A stretch of 64,000 bases of DNA from Streptomyces sp. NRRL S-87 (GTDB taxonomy: Bacteria > Actinomycetota > Actinomycetes > Streptomycetales > Streptomycetaceae), in contig NZ_JOGB01000034.1 in assembly GCF_000719335.1 (NCBI RefSeq), forward strand, positions 62,001 to 126,000, given 5' to 3'. Made by a program: the position numbers and the translations under genes. The number at the start of each line of letters is the position of its first letter. Within the stretch, counting starts at the first letter, position 1. Under the pieces are notes generated by a model that searched no databases, was not told where the DNA came from, and worked only from the letters and a program-made list of their open reading frames with translations. This document shows positions 26,134 through 34,038 of the stretch, in pieces.

Positions 26134-26700
26134 TCAGAAGAGGGTGTCGGAGTCGGCCGCCGTGCGGGGGTCGGCACCGGCCGCCGCGCCGCGCTCGAAC
26201 GCGAGCAGCCGCTGCTTGCGGTCGAGGCCGCCGCCGTAGCCGGTCAAGCCCCCCGATGACCCGATCACCCGGTGGCAGGGCACGATGATGGTCACCGGGT
26301 TCTTGCCGTTGGCCAGGCCCACCGCGCGGGAGGCGCCCGGCTTGCCGAGGCGGGCGGCCAGGTCCCCGTACGACCGGGTCTGCCCGTAGGGGATCCGGGT
26401 GAGCTGCTCCCACACGCTGCGCTGGAAGTCCGTGCCCTCCAGGCGGAGCGGCAGGTCGAAGACGGTGCGCTCGCCCGCGAAGTACTCGTCCAGCTGGCGC
26501 GCGGCCTCGGCGAACGGCTCCTCCTCGGGCGCCACGCGGACGCCGAAGGTCTCCTCCGCCGGGCGGTGCCGCTGATCGCTCATGTACATGGCACTGAGGG
26601 TGCGGTCGGTCGCGACCATGGTGAGCGGGCCGTACGGGCTGTCGACGACGGTGTGCGTGCGGCCGGCTGGGGTGTTGGTGGTGGTGTCTGTGCGGCTCAT
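26134..26700 (-). CDS. ogt: Methylated-DNA-protein-cysteine S-methyltransferase
   Basis: Suicide repair protein that removes O6-alkylguanine and O4-alkylthymine lesions, 188 residues. The acceptor cysteine lies in the invariant motif IIVPCHRVIGSSG, and the DNA-binding HTH region includes FQRSVWEQLTRIPYGQTRSY and ARAVG-like GASRAVGLANGKNP. The N-terminal ribonuclease-H-like domain is short. It follows the Ada-AlkA fusion gene by 66 bp on the same strand, so the two probably form an adaptive-response operon. Confidence 0.93.
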   Translation of the reverse strand: MSRTDTTTNTPAGRTHTVVDSPYGPLTMVATDRTLSAMYMSDQRHRPAEETFGVRVAPEEEPFAEAARQLDEYFAGERTVFDLPLRLEGTDFQRSVWEQLTRIPYGQTRSYGDLAARLGKPGASRAVGLANGKNPVTIIVPCHRVIGSSGGLTGYGGGLDRKQRLLAFERGAAAGADPRTAADSDTLF

Positions 26701-26766
26701 GGTCCTCTGCTGGTCCTCTGCTCCAGGGTGTCACGGGGGCGCGGCGGGTGGCGGGGGTTCGGCACT

Positions 26767-28335
26767 TCAGGCCGGGAGACGGTTGACCGGGTGGTCGTCG
26801 GTGGCCCAGAGGTACTGGACCGCGTACGCACGCCACGGCCGCCAGCGCGCTGCCCGGGCGGTCAGCGCGGCCGGTGTGTGCGGCAACCCGAGGCCCCGGG
26901 CGGCCCGCCGCATGCCCAGGTCGGAGGGGAGGAAGGCGTCCGGGTCGCCGAGTGCGCGCATGGCGATCACCTCCACCGTCCAGGGCCCGAACCCGGGCAG
27001 CGCCGCCAGCTGCGCCCGGGCCCGCCCCCAGTCGCTGTCGACGCCGAGCGCCAGGGAACCGTCGGCGAGGGCGGAGACGAGCGTGGTGAGGGTGGTGCGG
27101 CGGCTGCGGGGCAGCGCGAGCCGCTCGGGGTCGAGGGCGGCGAGCGCGGCCGGGGCCGGGAAGAGGTGGGTGAGGCCGCCCTCCGGGTCCTCGACGGGCT
27201 CGCCGTGCGCCGCGACCAGGCGGGCCGCGTGGGTGCGGGCAGCGGCGGTGGACACCTGCTGTCCCAGGACGGCCCGGACCGCGAACTCGGCCGCGTCCAC
27301 GGTGCGCGGCACCCGGCGCCCGGGCGCCTTGGCGACGAGGGGCGCGAGCAGCGGGTCGGCGGCCAGCAGCTCGTCGACCGCCTCGGGGTCGGCGTCCAGG
27401 TCCAGCAGCCAGCGGCAGCGGCTGATGGCGATGGTGAGGTCGCGCAGGTCGGTGAGGGTCAGCCGGCAGGCGATGTGGTCGGCGCGCGGGGAGAGGGAGG
27501 CGATCCCGGTGCCGAACGGCAGCCCGAGCGTGCGGCGGTACGCGCCGTCGCGCCACTCCTCGACGCCGGGCACGGCGGTGGCGGCGAGGTGCCCGAAGAG
27601 GTTGTCGGGGTTGAGCGGGGCGCGGTAGGGCAGCCGGAGCGCGATGGTGCCGGGGGCGGCCGAGGGGGTGGTGGGAGTGCCGGGCGGGCCGGGGGTGCTC
27701 GGGGTGCCGGCCGCGGCGAGGTGGGCGGTGCCGTCGAAGGCCGCGCCGGCGCGCCCCGGGCGGGCGGCCGTGCGGGCCGCGCGTTCGCGGAGCTCGCTCG
27801 GCGCGAGGGCGAACACCTCGCGGACCGTGCCGTTGAAGGTGCGGACCGAGGCGAAGCCGGCCGCGAAGGCCACGTCCGCCAAGGGCAGTGCGGTGGTCTC
27901 GATCAGCAGCCGGGCCGTCTGGGCCCGTTGCGCCCGGGCGAGCGCGAGCGGACCGGCGCCCAGCTCGGCGTTCAGCTGCCGCTCGATCTGGCGGGTGGAG
28001 TAGCCCAGGCGGCGGGCGAGACCGGGTACGCCCTCGCGGTCCACCACCCCGTCGCGGATCAGGCGCATGGCGCGGGCCACCGCGTCGGCGCGGGCGTTCC
28101 ACTCCGGCGAGCCGGGGCTGGTGTCGGGTCGGCACCGCTTGCAGGCCCGGAAGCCGGCCTGCTGGCATGCCGCGGCACTCGGCAGGAAGGTCATGTTCTC
28201 GACCTTCGGCGGCACCCCCGGGCAGCTGGGCCGGCAGTAGATCCGGGTGGTCAGGACGGCGGTGAAGAACCAGCCGTCGAACCTCGGGTCCTTCGACTGC
28301 ACGGCGCGCACGCAGCGCTCGGTGTCGGTGTGCAT
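26767..28335 (-). CDS. Ada-like regulator fused to AlkA 3-methyladenine glycosylase
   Basis: A 522-residue fusion. Residues 1-80 are the Ada zinc domain that takes up methyl groups from phosphotriesters, with four cysteines in the expected places (YCRPSCPG, then ACKRCRPD). Residues 85-185 are an AraC-type HTH (LARRLGYSTRQIERQLNAEL; VAFAAGFASVRTFNGTVREV). A Pro/Thr-rich linker (about 205-230) leads to the AlkA N-domain and the helix-hairpin-helix glycosylase core with LPGFGPWTVEVIAMRALGD and its catalytic Asp (FLPSDLG). It both senses and repairs alkylation damage and presumably activates its own operon with ogt. Confidence 0.9.
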   Translation of the reverse strand: MHTDTERCVRAVQSKDPRFDGWFFTAVLTTRIYCRPSCPGVPPKVENMTFLPSAAACQQAGFRACKRCRPDTSPGSPEWNARADAVARAMRLIRDGVVDREGVPGLARRLGYSTRQIERQLNAELGAGPLALARAQRAQTARLLIETTALPLADVAFAAGFASVRTFNGTVREVFALAPSELRERAARTAARPGRAGAAFDGTAHLAAAGTPSTPGPPGTPTTPSAAPGTIALRLPYRAPLNPDNLFGHLAATAVPGVEEWRDGAYRRTLGLPFGTGIASLSPRADHIACRLTLTDLRDLTIAISRCRWLLDLDADPEAVDELLAADPLLAPLVAKAPGRRVPRTVDAAEFAVRAVLGQQVSTAAARTHAARLVAAHGEPVEDPEGGLTHLFPAPAALAALDPERLALPRSRRTTLTTLVSALADGSLALGVDSDWGRARAQLAALPGFGPWTVEVIAMRALGDPDAFLPSDLGMRRAARGLGLPHTPAALTARAARWRPWRAYAVQYLWATDDHPVNRLPA

Positions 28336-28458
28336 GCCGTCCAGCTTGCGGTACCGGGGGCCGCAGGGGCTGGCGGTTTTCCGACATGGAGGTCGGGGTC
28401 GGTACCGGTGCCCGCGGGTGCCGGCGCCCGGCGGTGCCGACGCCTGTCGCCTGCTGGG

Positions 28459-29931
28459 TCAGGTGTCGGACGGCCCGTCGGGGCGGGAGCGGTAGCCGGT
28501 CGTGACGGCGAGGGTGGCCAGGAGGAGGAGGCCCGCCGCCACGCGGAGGGCGAGGGCCATCGCGGAGTTGAACTCGGCCGGGTGGGAAGGGGCCTGGAGG
28601 GTTCCGTGGACGCGGGAGGCGAGCACCGTGCCCACCACCGCGACGCCCAGGGCGGCCCCGATCTCGCGGGCGGCCGTGTTCAGGCCCGAGCCGAGCCCGG
28701 CCTGGTGCGCCGGGAGTGCCGTGACCACCGACACAGTCAACGCGGGCGCGCAGAGGCCCGTCCCGATCGACAGGACCAGCAGGTAGCAGGCGTACACCGG
28801 GTACGGCGTGCCCGCGTCCGCGGTGGAGACCAGGAGCAGGCCGCCGGCGATGAGGAGGAGGCCGGCGGTCACGGGCGGGCGGGGACCGAACCGGTCCTGG
28901 AGCCGGGCGCCGAAGCGCGGGACGAGGGCCATGCCGATGGTCAGGGGGACGATCGCCAGGCCGGTGCGGGCGGGCGGGAAGCCCTTCACGTACTGCAGGT
29001 ACTGCGCGTTCACGAAGAAGAGCGAGAAGAGGCCGAAGAACGCCGCCCCGATGCCGAGGGCGCCGGAGCGCAGCCGGGCCGAGCGGAACACCCGCGGGTC
29101 GAACAGCGGGTTCGCCGCGCGCAGCGCGTGGGCCGTGAACACACCGAGGAGCGCCGCGCCGGCGCCGAACGCGCCGAGCACCTGGAAGGAGGCCCAACCG
29201 GCGGTGGGCCCCTCGATGATGCCGTGGACGACCGCGACCAGCGCCGCGGTGAGCAGCGCGGCGCCCAGCGGGTCGACCGAGGCCTCGGGACGCCGGGGTA
29301 CGGCCGGGATCAGCCGGGCGGTGGCGAGGGCGAGCGCGGCCGCGAGCGGGACGACCGCCCAGAACAGCGCCCGCCAGCTGAGGTACTCGGCGGCCAGCCC
29401 GCCGCCGACGTTGCCCGCGAGACCACCGAGGCCGGCGGAGAGCGTCCAGGTGGCGAGCGCCTGGCTGCGGCGCTCGGGCGGGGTGAGGTGGACCAGGACC
29501 GACATGGTGGCCGGCATGATCAGGGCCGCTCCGGCGCCGCACACGCCACGGCCCGCGATGAGCACGGCGGAGGTGCCGGCGACGGCACTCACCGCGGCCC
29601 CGGCGCCGAGCAGGGCCAGGCCCGCCAGCAGGGCGCCCTTGCGGCCGTACCGGTCGCCGAGGGCGCCGGCGGGGATGAGCAGCGCGGCGAAGACGATCAC
29701 GTAGGCGTCGACGGCCCACAGCAGTTCCGTCGCGGTCGGATGCAGGGTGGAAGCGGAGAGCTGCGGGATGAGCAGGTTGACGGCGGCCACCATGCCCTGC
29801 GCGACGAGGACGCAGGCGCAGAGCGCGAGCAGGGCGGGCCGGGACAGGCCGCCGGCCGCCGGACCGGACGCCGGACCGGCCGGGGCGGTGTCCGCGGCGC
29901 GCGCGGAGCTGGTGGGGGCAGGACTGGGCAC
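28459..29931 (-). CDS. MFS drug-export transporter (14-TM EmrB/QacA type)
   Basis: Major facilitator efflux pump, 490 residues, with about 14 hydrophobic segments. The motif A loop is AGALGDRYGRKGALLAGLAL and motif C-like Gly-rich helix is NVGGGLAAEYLSW. The start is GTG 29931 with GGGAG four bases before; residues 1-38 are a Ser/Pro/Ala-rich cytoplasmic leader. It probably exports hydrophobic compounds with proton exchange. It is divergent from a LysR-type gene across 193 bp, the usual pump/regulator layout. Confidence 0.9.
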   Translation of the reverse strand: MPSPAPTSSARAADTAPAGPASGPAAGGLSRPALLALCACVLVAQGMVAAVNLLIPQLSASTLHPTATELLWAVDAYVIVFAALLIPAGALGDRYGRKGALLAGLALLGAGAAVSAVAGTSAVLIAGRGVCGAGAALIMPATMSVLVHLTPPERRSQALATWTLSAGLGGLAGNVGGGLAAEYLSWRALFWAVVPLAAALALATARLIPAVPRRPEASVDPLGAALLTAALVAVVHGIIEGPTAGWASFQVLGAFGAGAALLGVFTAHALRAANPLFDPRVFRSARLRSGALGIGAAFFGLFSLFFVNAQYLQYVKGFPPARTGLAIVPLTIGMALVPRFGARLQDRFGPRPPVTAGLLLIAGGLLLVSTADAGTPYPVYACYLLVLSIGTGLCAPALTVSVVTALPAHQAGLGSGLNTAAREIGAALGVAVVGTVLASRVHGTLQAPSHPAEFNSAMALALRVAAGLLLLATLAVTTGYRSRPDGPSDT

Positions 29932-30005
29932 GGTTCTCCCTCGGGGGAACGGACATCGGGAAGGGGCGCGGGCGGCGGCGGGATTGCGTGCGCCGCGGGG
30001 CGGCA

Positions 30006-30023
30006 CGCGCAAGTCGTTGCGCG
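30006..30023. promoter_or_regulatory. Candidate operator between MFS and LysR genes
   Basis: Inverted repeat CGCGCAA-GTCG-TTGCGCG (7-bp arms, 4-bp spacer) lies 75 bp from the MFS start. Two further TTGCA-type half sites lie nearer the LysR gene (30102-30117, GTGCAACCTTTGCAA). They are candidates for binding of the LysR protein; not verified. Confidence 0.45.
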
Positions 30024-30124
30024 CGCCGGGCCGTTGCGCCGGGATTTCGGGTGGGGCCGGCCCCCGCGAACCACCGTAGGCTCACCCCTGTCCTGCTTTC
30101 CAGTGCAACCTTTGCAAGGGAGAC

Positions 30125-31063
30125 ATGCGCGTGACGCATTCCAGGCTCGACCTGAACCTCCTCGTCGCCCTCGACGTGCTGCTGGAGGAGTCCAGCGTGT
30201 CCGGCGCGGCCGAGCGGCTGCACCTGTCCGAGCCCGCGATGAGCCGCACCCTGGGCCGGATCCGCAAGGCGCTGGGTGATCCGGTACTGGTCCGGGCGGG
30301 CCGCAGCATGGTGCCCACCCCGCGCGCCCTCGCCCTGCACGCGGAGGTCCGCGAGGTGGTGGAGCGGGCCCGGGCGGTGTTCGTGTCCGGCGGCGAGGTG
30401 GACCTGCGCGGGCTGGAGCGCACGTTCACCGTGCTCGGCCACGACGCACTGGCGGCCTCGTTCGGGGCGCGGCTCTTCGCGCGCACCCGGCGCGAGGCGC
30501 CGGGGGTACGGCTGCGCTTCCTCTCGGAGACGCACGTCGACGTGCCCGCGCTGCGCGAGGGCACCGCGGACCTCGAACTCGGCGTCATCGACGCCCGGTC
30601 GCCCGAGGTGCGGTCCGAAGCACTGCGCGAGGAGCGGATGCTGGGCGTGGTACGGGCCGGACACCCCCTGCTGCGCGGCCGGTTGACCCCGCGCCGACTG
30701 GCGGCGGCCGATCACCTCAACGTCTCCCGGCGGGGCCGCCTGACCGGACCGATGGACCGGGCGCTGGCCGAACTGGGTCTGTCCCGGCGGGTGGTGGGGA
30801 CGGTGGGCTCGTTCCCGGCGTCACTGTTCGTGCTGCGCGACACCGATCTGGTCGGGCTGCTCACCGGGAGCGCCACGCCGCTCGCCGAGGCCCTGGGGCT
30901 CGTCGTGTTCGACGTACCGCTGGAACTGCCCCCCATGTACTTCGGGCTGGCCTGGCACCCCCGGCACGACGCCGACCCGGCGCACCGCTGGCTGCGCGGC
31001 TGTGCGCGGGAGCTGCTGACGGACGGGGGCCGGGGTGAGGGGGTGAAGGGGGGTGAGGGGTGA
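30125..31063 (+). CDS. LysR-type transcriptional regulator
   Basis: LysR regulator, 312 residues. The N-terminal winged HTH is clear (LDLNLLVALDVLLEESSVSG, AAERLHLSEPAMSRTLGRIR). It continues with the RAGRSMVPTPRALAL wing and a periplasmic-binding-protein-like effector domain. The last 15 residues are Gly/Glu-rich (TDGGRGEGVKGGEG). AAGGGAG directly precedes the ATG. Divergence from the MFS pump suggests it controls that pump in response to an exported compound. Confidence 0.9.
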   Translation: MRVTHSRLDLNLLVALDVLLEESSVSGAAERLHLSEPAMSRTLGRIRKALGDPVLVRAGRSMVPTPRALALHAEVREVVERARAVFVSGGEVDLRGLERTFTVLGHDALAASFGARLFARTRREAPGVRLRFLSETHVDVPALREGTADLELGVIDARSPEVRSEALREERMLGVVRAGHPLLRGRLTPRRLAAADHLNVSRRGRLTGPMDRALAELGLSRRVVGTVGSFPASLFVLRDTDLVGLLTGSATPLAEALGLVVFDVPLELPPMYFGLAWHPRHDADPAHRWLRGCARELLTDGGRGEGVKGGEG

Positions 31064-31197
31064 GGGGGGAGCGGCGGCTGCTCGGGCAGGGAGGGCGGGG
31101 CGGGAGCGGGCGCGCGGGCGGGGGTGGGGGGTGGCTTCGCGGGCCCGCCCCGACGCCGTCACGCCCCCGAGGCCCCGGACCACCACCAGAGCAGCCC

Positions 31198-34038
31198 TCA
31201 GTCGAACTCCTCCAACCCGTCCACCCCGTCCAACCCCTCCAGATCCACCATCGGCACAGCTGCCGGCAGCTCCGCCGCCGTCAACGGCAGCTCCGCCCAG
31301 ATGACCTTCCCCCGCTCCGTGTAACGCGTGCCCCAGCGCTCCGCGAACTGGGCCACCAGGAACAACCCGCGCCCGCCCTCGTCCGTGGTGGCCGCGTACC
31401 GCAGGTGCGGGGAGGTGCTGCTGCTGTCGGACACCTCGCAGATCAGGGTGCGGTCGCGCAGGAGGCGGACCCGGACGGGCTGGCCGCCGTACCGGATGGC
31501 GTTGGTGACGAGCTCGCTGAGGATCAGCTCGGTGGTGAAGGCGATCTCGTCCAGGTCCCACGCGGAGAGCCGGGCCGCGGCCCGGGTACGCACCCGGGCC
31601 ACCTCGGCCGGCTCGGGCAGCACGTCCCACTCGGCGACCCGGTCCGCCTCCAGCAGCCGGGTACGGGCGACCAACAGCGCGATGTCGTCGTCGCCCGGCT
31701 CCGGTGCGAGCAGGGCGTCCAGGACGTCGCCGCAGGTCTCCTCCGGCGTGCGGCTGGTCCGGGAGAGGGCGCCGCGCAGCAGGTCCAGGCCGGCGTCGAG
31801 GTCGCGGGTGCGGTTCTCCAGCAGGCCGTCGGTGAAGAGCACCAGCCGGCTGCCCTCGGGCAGGTGCAGCTCACCGGCCTCGAACGGCATGCCGCCCAGC
31901 CCCAGCGGCAGCCCGGCGGGCAGGTCGGGGAAGTCCACGGAGCCGTCGGGGTGCACCACGGCGGGGCCGGGGTGGCCGGCCCGGGCGAGCACGCACCGGC
32001 CGGAGGCCGGATCGTAGACGGCGTACAGGCAGGTGGCGCCGGTGATGGCCAGCGCACCGGGGGCGGGCGTCCCGGGTTCCGCCCCGTCCGGGTCGTCCTC
32101 GGCCCGCGCCCCGGCGCTCTCGTACTGGTCGATCCGGCCGACCAGGTCGTCCAGGTGCCCGAGCAGTTCCTCGGGCGGCAGGTCGAGGGTCGAGAAGTTG
32201 TGCACGGCCGTGCGCAGCCGGCCCATGGTCGCGGCCGCGTGCAGGCCGTGCCCGACCACGTCGCCCACCACCAGCGCCACCCGCGCCCCCGGCAGCGGGA
32301 TGACGTCGAACCAGTCGCCGCCCACCCCCGCGAGGGCCGGCAGGTACCGGTACGCCACCTCCACCGCGGTCTGCTCGGGCAGGCCCCGGGGCAGCAGGCT
32401 GCGCTGCAGGGTGAGGGCCATGGTGTGCTCGCGGGTGTAGCGGCGGGCGTTGTCCACGGCGACGGCCGCCCGCGCGGCCAGCTCCTCGGCGAAGGACTGG
32501 TCCTCCTCCTCGAAGGGGCCGGAATCGCCGGCCCGCCAGAAGTTGGCCATGCCCAGGACCACGCCGCGGGCCTGCAGCGGCACCGAGATCAGGGAGTGGA
32601 TGCCGTAGGCGAGGGTCTCCCGCGCCCCCGGCGGGTCCTGGAGCCGCCAGCCGTGGGCGGTGGTGAGGTCCGCCTCCAGCACCGCGCGGCCGCTCTCCAG
32701 GGCGGCGGCCATGGGCGTGGTCGGGACCACGAACCGGATCAGGTCGCCGACGGGCTGCAGCGGCTGGTCGTCGCGGACCCCGCCCATCGCGGCGCGCCGC
32801 ATCTCGGTGTGGACCCCGGTGGGCTCCTCGCCGTGCAGCACCGGGTCGAGCAGTTCGACGGTGACGAAGTCGGCGAACCTCGGTACGGCCACCTCGGTGA
32901 GCTCCTCGGCCGTCCTGACGACGTCGAGGGTGGTGCCGATCCGCACCCCGGCCTCGTACAGCAGCTGGAGCCGGCCGCGGGCCACCTCGGCCCGGCCGGA
33001 GAGGGCCGCCAGCTCGGTGGTGTCGCGCAGGGTCATGACGGTGCCGGTGTGGCGGCCGTGGCTGCCGTCGGTGGTCGGCCGGACGTTGACCGCGAGCAGC
33101 CGGTCGCCGGCCAGGTGCACCTCGTCGGTGGCGGTGCGCCCGGAGGCGAGCAGCTCGGCGATGCCGGGGTCGAGGCCCATCTCGGTGACGTGCCGCTGCT
33201 CGGCGTCCTTGGGCACGTTCAGCAGCCGCCGGGCCTCGTCGTTGGCGAGCAGCAGCCGGCGGTCGGCGTCGACGATGAGGACGCCCTCGCGGACGGCGTG
33301 CAGGACGGCCTCGTGGTGCTCGTTCATACGGGTCATCTCGACCGGGCCGAGGCCGTGGGTCTGCCGGCGCAGCCGCCGGCTGACGAGCGCGGAGCCGACG
33401 ATGGCCAGGCCCAGGGCGCCGGCCGCCGCGCCGAGCAGGACGGGCAGCTGGTCGCCGACCGCGTCGGAGACGTTGCGCACCTCGATGCCGGTGCCGACCA
33501 GTGCGATGACCTGGCCGCCCGTGTCCCGTACGGGAACCACGGCCCGGACGGCGTCGCTGGGCTTGCCCTCGAAGAGCTCGGTGAAGGGCTCCCCGTTCAC
33601 CGCCCGGGACAGGTCGCCCTTGGCCCGCTGGCCGATCAGGTCGGGCTCGGAGTCGGTGTAGCGGACGCCGTCCTTGGTCATGACCGCGATGAAGTCGACG
33701 CCGGCTGCCTTCCGGGCCGCCTCGGCGCGGCCCTGGAGGACGGCGGTGGGGTCCCGGGACTCGAGGGCCGACTCGAGGCCGGGGGCGTTGGCGAAGGCCT
33801 CGGCGGCGGCCAGCGACCGGTGCCGGGCGTCGCGGAGGCCGTCGTAGCGGGCCTGGAGGACCAGGGCGAGCACGGCGGCGGCGATGAGCACCAGCGCGAT
33901 CAGCGCCTCGAGCGCGAAGACCTGCCCGGAGACGCTGCCCAGCGTGCTGCGGGCCCGGGAGCCCTCGCCGGGCGCCGGACGGGGGCGCCGGTGCGGGGTG
34001 TGGCGGCCGGTCGGTCGACGGTCCGCGGGGCCGGTCAC
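31198..34038 (-). CDS. Membrane sensor PP2C/SpoIIE phosphatase with GAF and HATPase
   Basis: A 946-residue regulatory protein. Two membrane helices (ALEALIALVLIAAAVLALVL about 42-62, and VLLGAAAGALGLAIVGSALV about 190-212) flank an extracellular CitA/DcuS-like sensor (VDFIAVMTKDGVRYTDSEPD). A PAS domain (240-340), a GAF domain (360-530), a PP2C/SpoIIE phosphatase domain (555-775; VGGDWFDVIPL, VVGDVVGHG, FTDGLLENR) and a C-terminal HATPase_c anti-sigma-factor kinase-like domain (ELVTNAIRYG, DEGGRGLFLV) follow. It probably adjusts an anti-anti-sigma switch. GTG 34038 overlaps the stop of the upstream gene (GTGA), so the two are coupled. It is a close paralog of the gene at 36403. Confidence 0.9.
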   Translation of the reverse strand: MTGPADRRPTGRHTPHRRPRPAPGEGSRARSTLGSVSGQVFALEALIALVLIAAAVLALVLQARYDGLRDARHRSLAAAEAFANAPGLESALESRDPTAVLQGRAEAARKAAGVDFIAVMTKDGVRYTDSEPDLIGQRAKGDLSRAVNGEPFTELFEGKPSDAVRAVVPVRDTGGQVIALVGTGIEVRNVSDAVGDQLPVLLGAAAGALGLAIVGSALVSRRLRRQTHGLGPVEMTRMNEHHEAVLHAVREGVLIVDADRRLLLANDEARRLLNVPKDAEQRHVTEMGLDPGIAELLASGRTATDEVHLAGDRLLAVNVRPTTDGSHGRHTGTVMTLRDTTELAALSGRAEVARGRLQLLYEAGVRIGTTLDVVRTAEELTEVAVPRFADFVTVELLDPVLHGEEPTGVHTEMRRAAMGGVRDDQPLQPVGDLIRFVVPTTPMAAALESGRAVLEADLTTAHGWRLQDPPGARETLAYGIHSLISVPLQARGVVLGMANFWRAGDSGPFEEEDQSFAEELAARAAVAVDNARRYTREHTMALTLQRSLLPRGLPEQTAVEVAYRYLPALAGVGGDWFDVIPLPGARVALVVGDVVGHGLHAAATMGRLRTAVHNFSTLDLPPEELLGHLDDLVGRIDQYESAGARAEDDPDGAEPGTPAPGALAITGATCLYAVYDPASGRCVLARAGHPGPAVVHPDGSVDFPDLPAGLPLGLGGMPFEAGELHLPEGSRLVLFTDGLLENRTRDLDAGLDLLRGALSRTSRTPEETCGDVLDALLAPEPGDDDIALLVARTRLLEADRVAEWDVLPEPAEVARVRTRAAARLSAWDLDEIAFTTELILSELVTNAIRYGGQPVRVRLLRDRTLICEVSDSSSTSPHLRYAATTDEGGRGLFLVAQFAERWGTRYTERGKVIWAELPLTAAELPAAVPMVDLEGLDGVDGLEEFD

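Noticed and set aside
26272..30279. A 1,335-codon plus-strand open frame
   Set aside because: Antisense to the repair and MFS genes; no ribosome site or domain.
25514..30715. A 1,733-codon minus-strand open frame
   Set aside because: It runs over ogt, Ada-AlkA, the MFS gene and antisense to LysR; the product is a low-complexity Arg/Pro/Gly string typical of GC-rich shadows.
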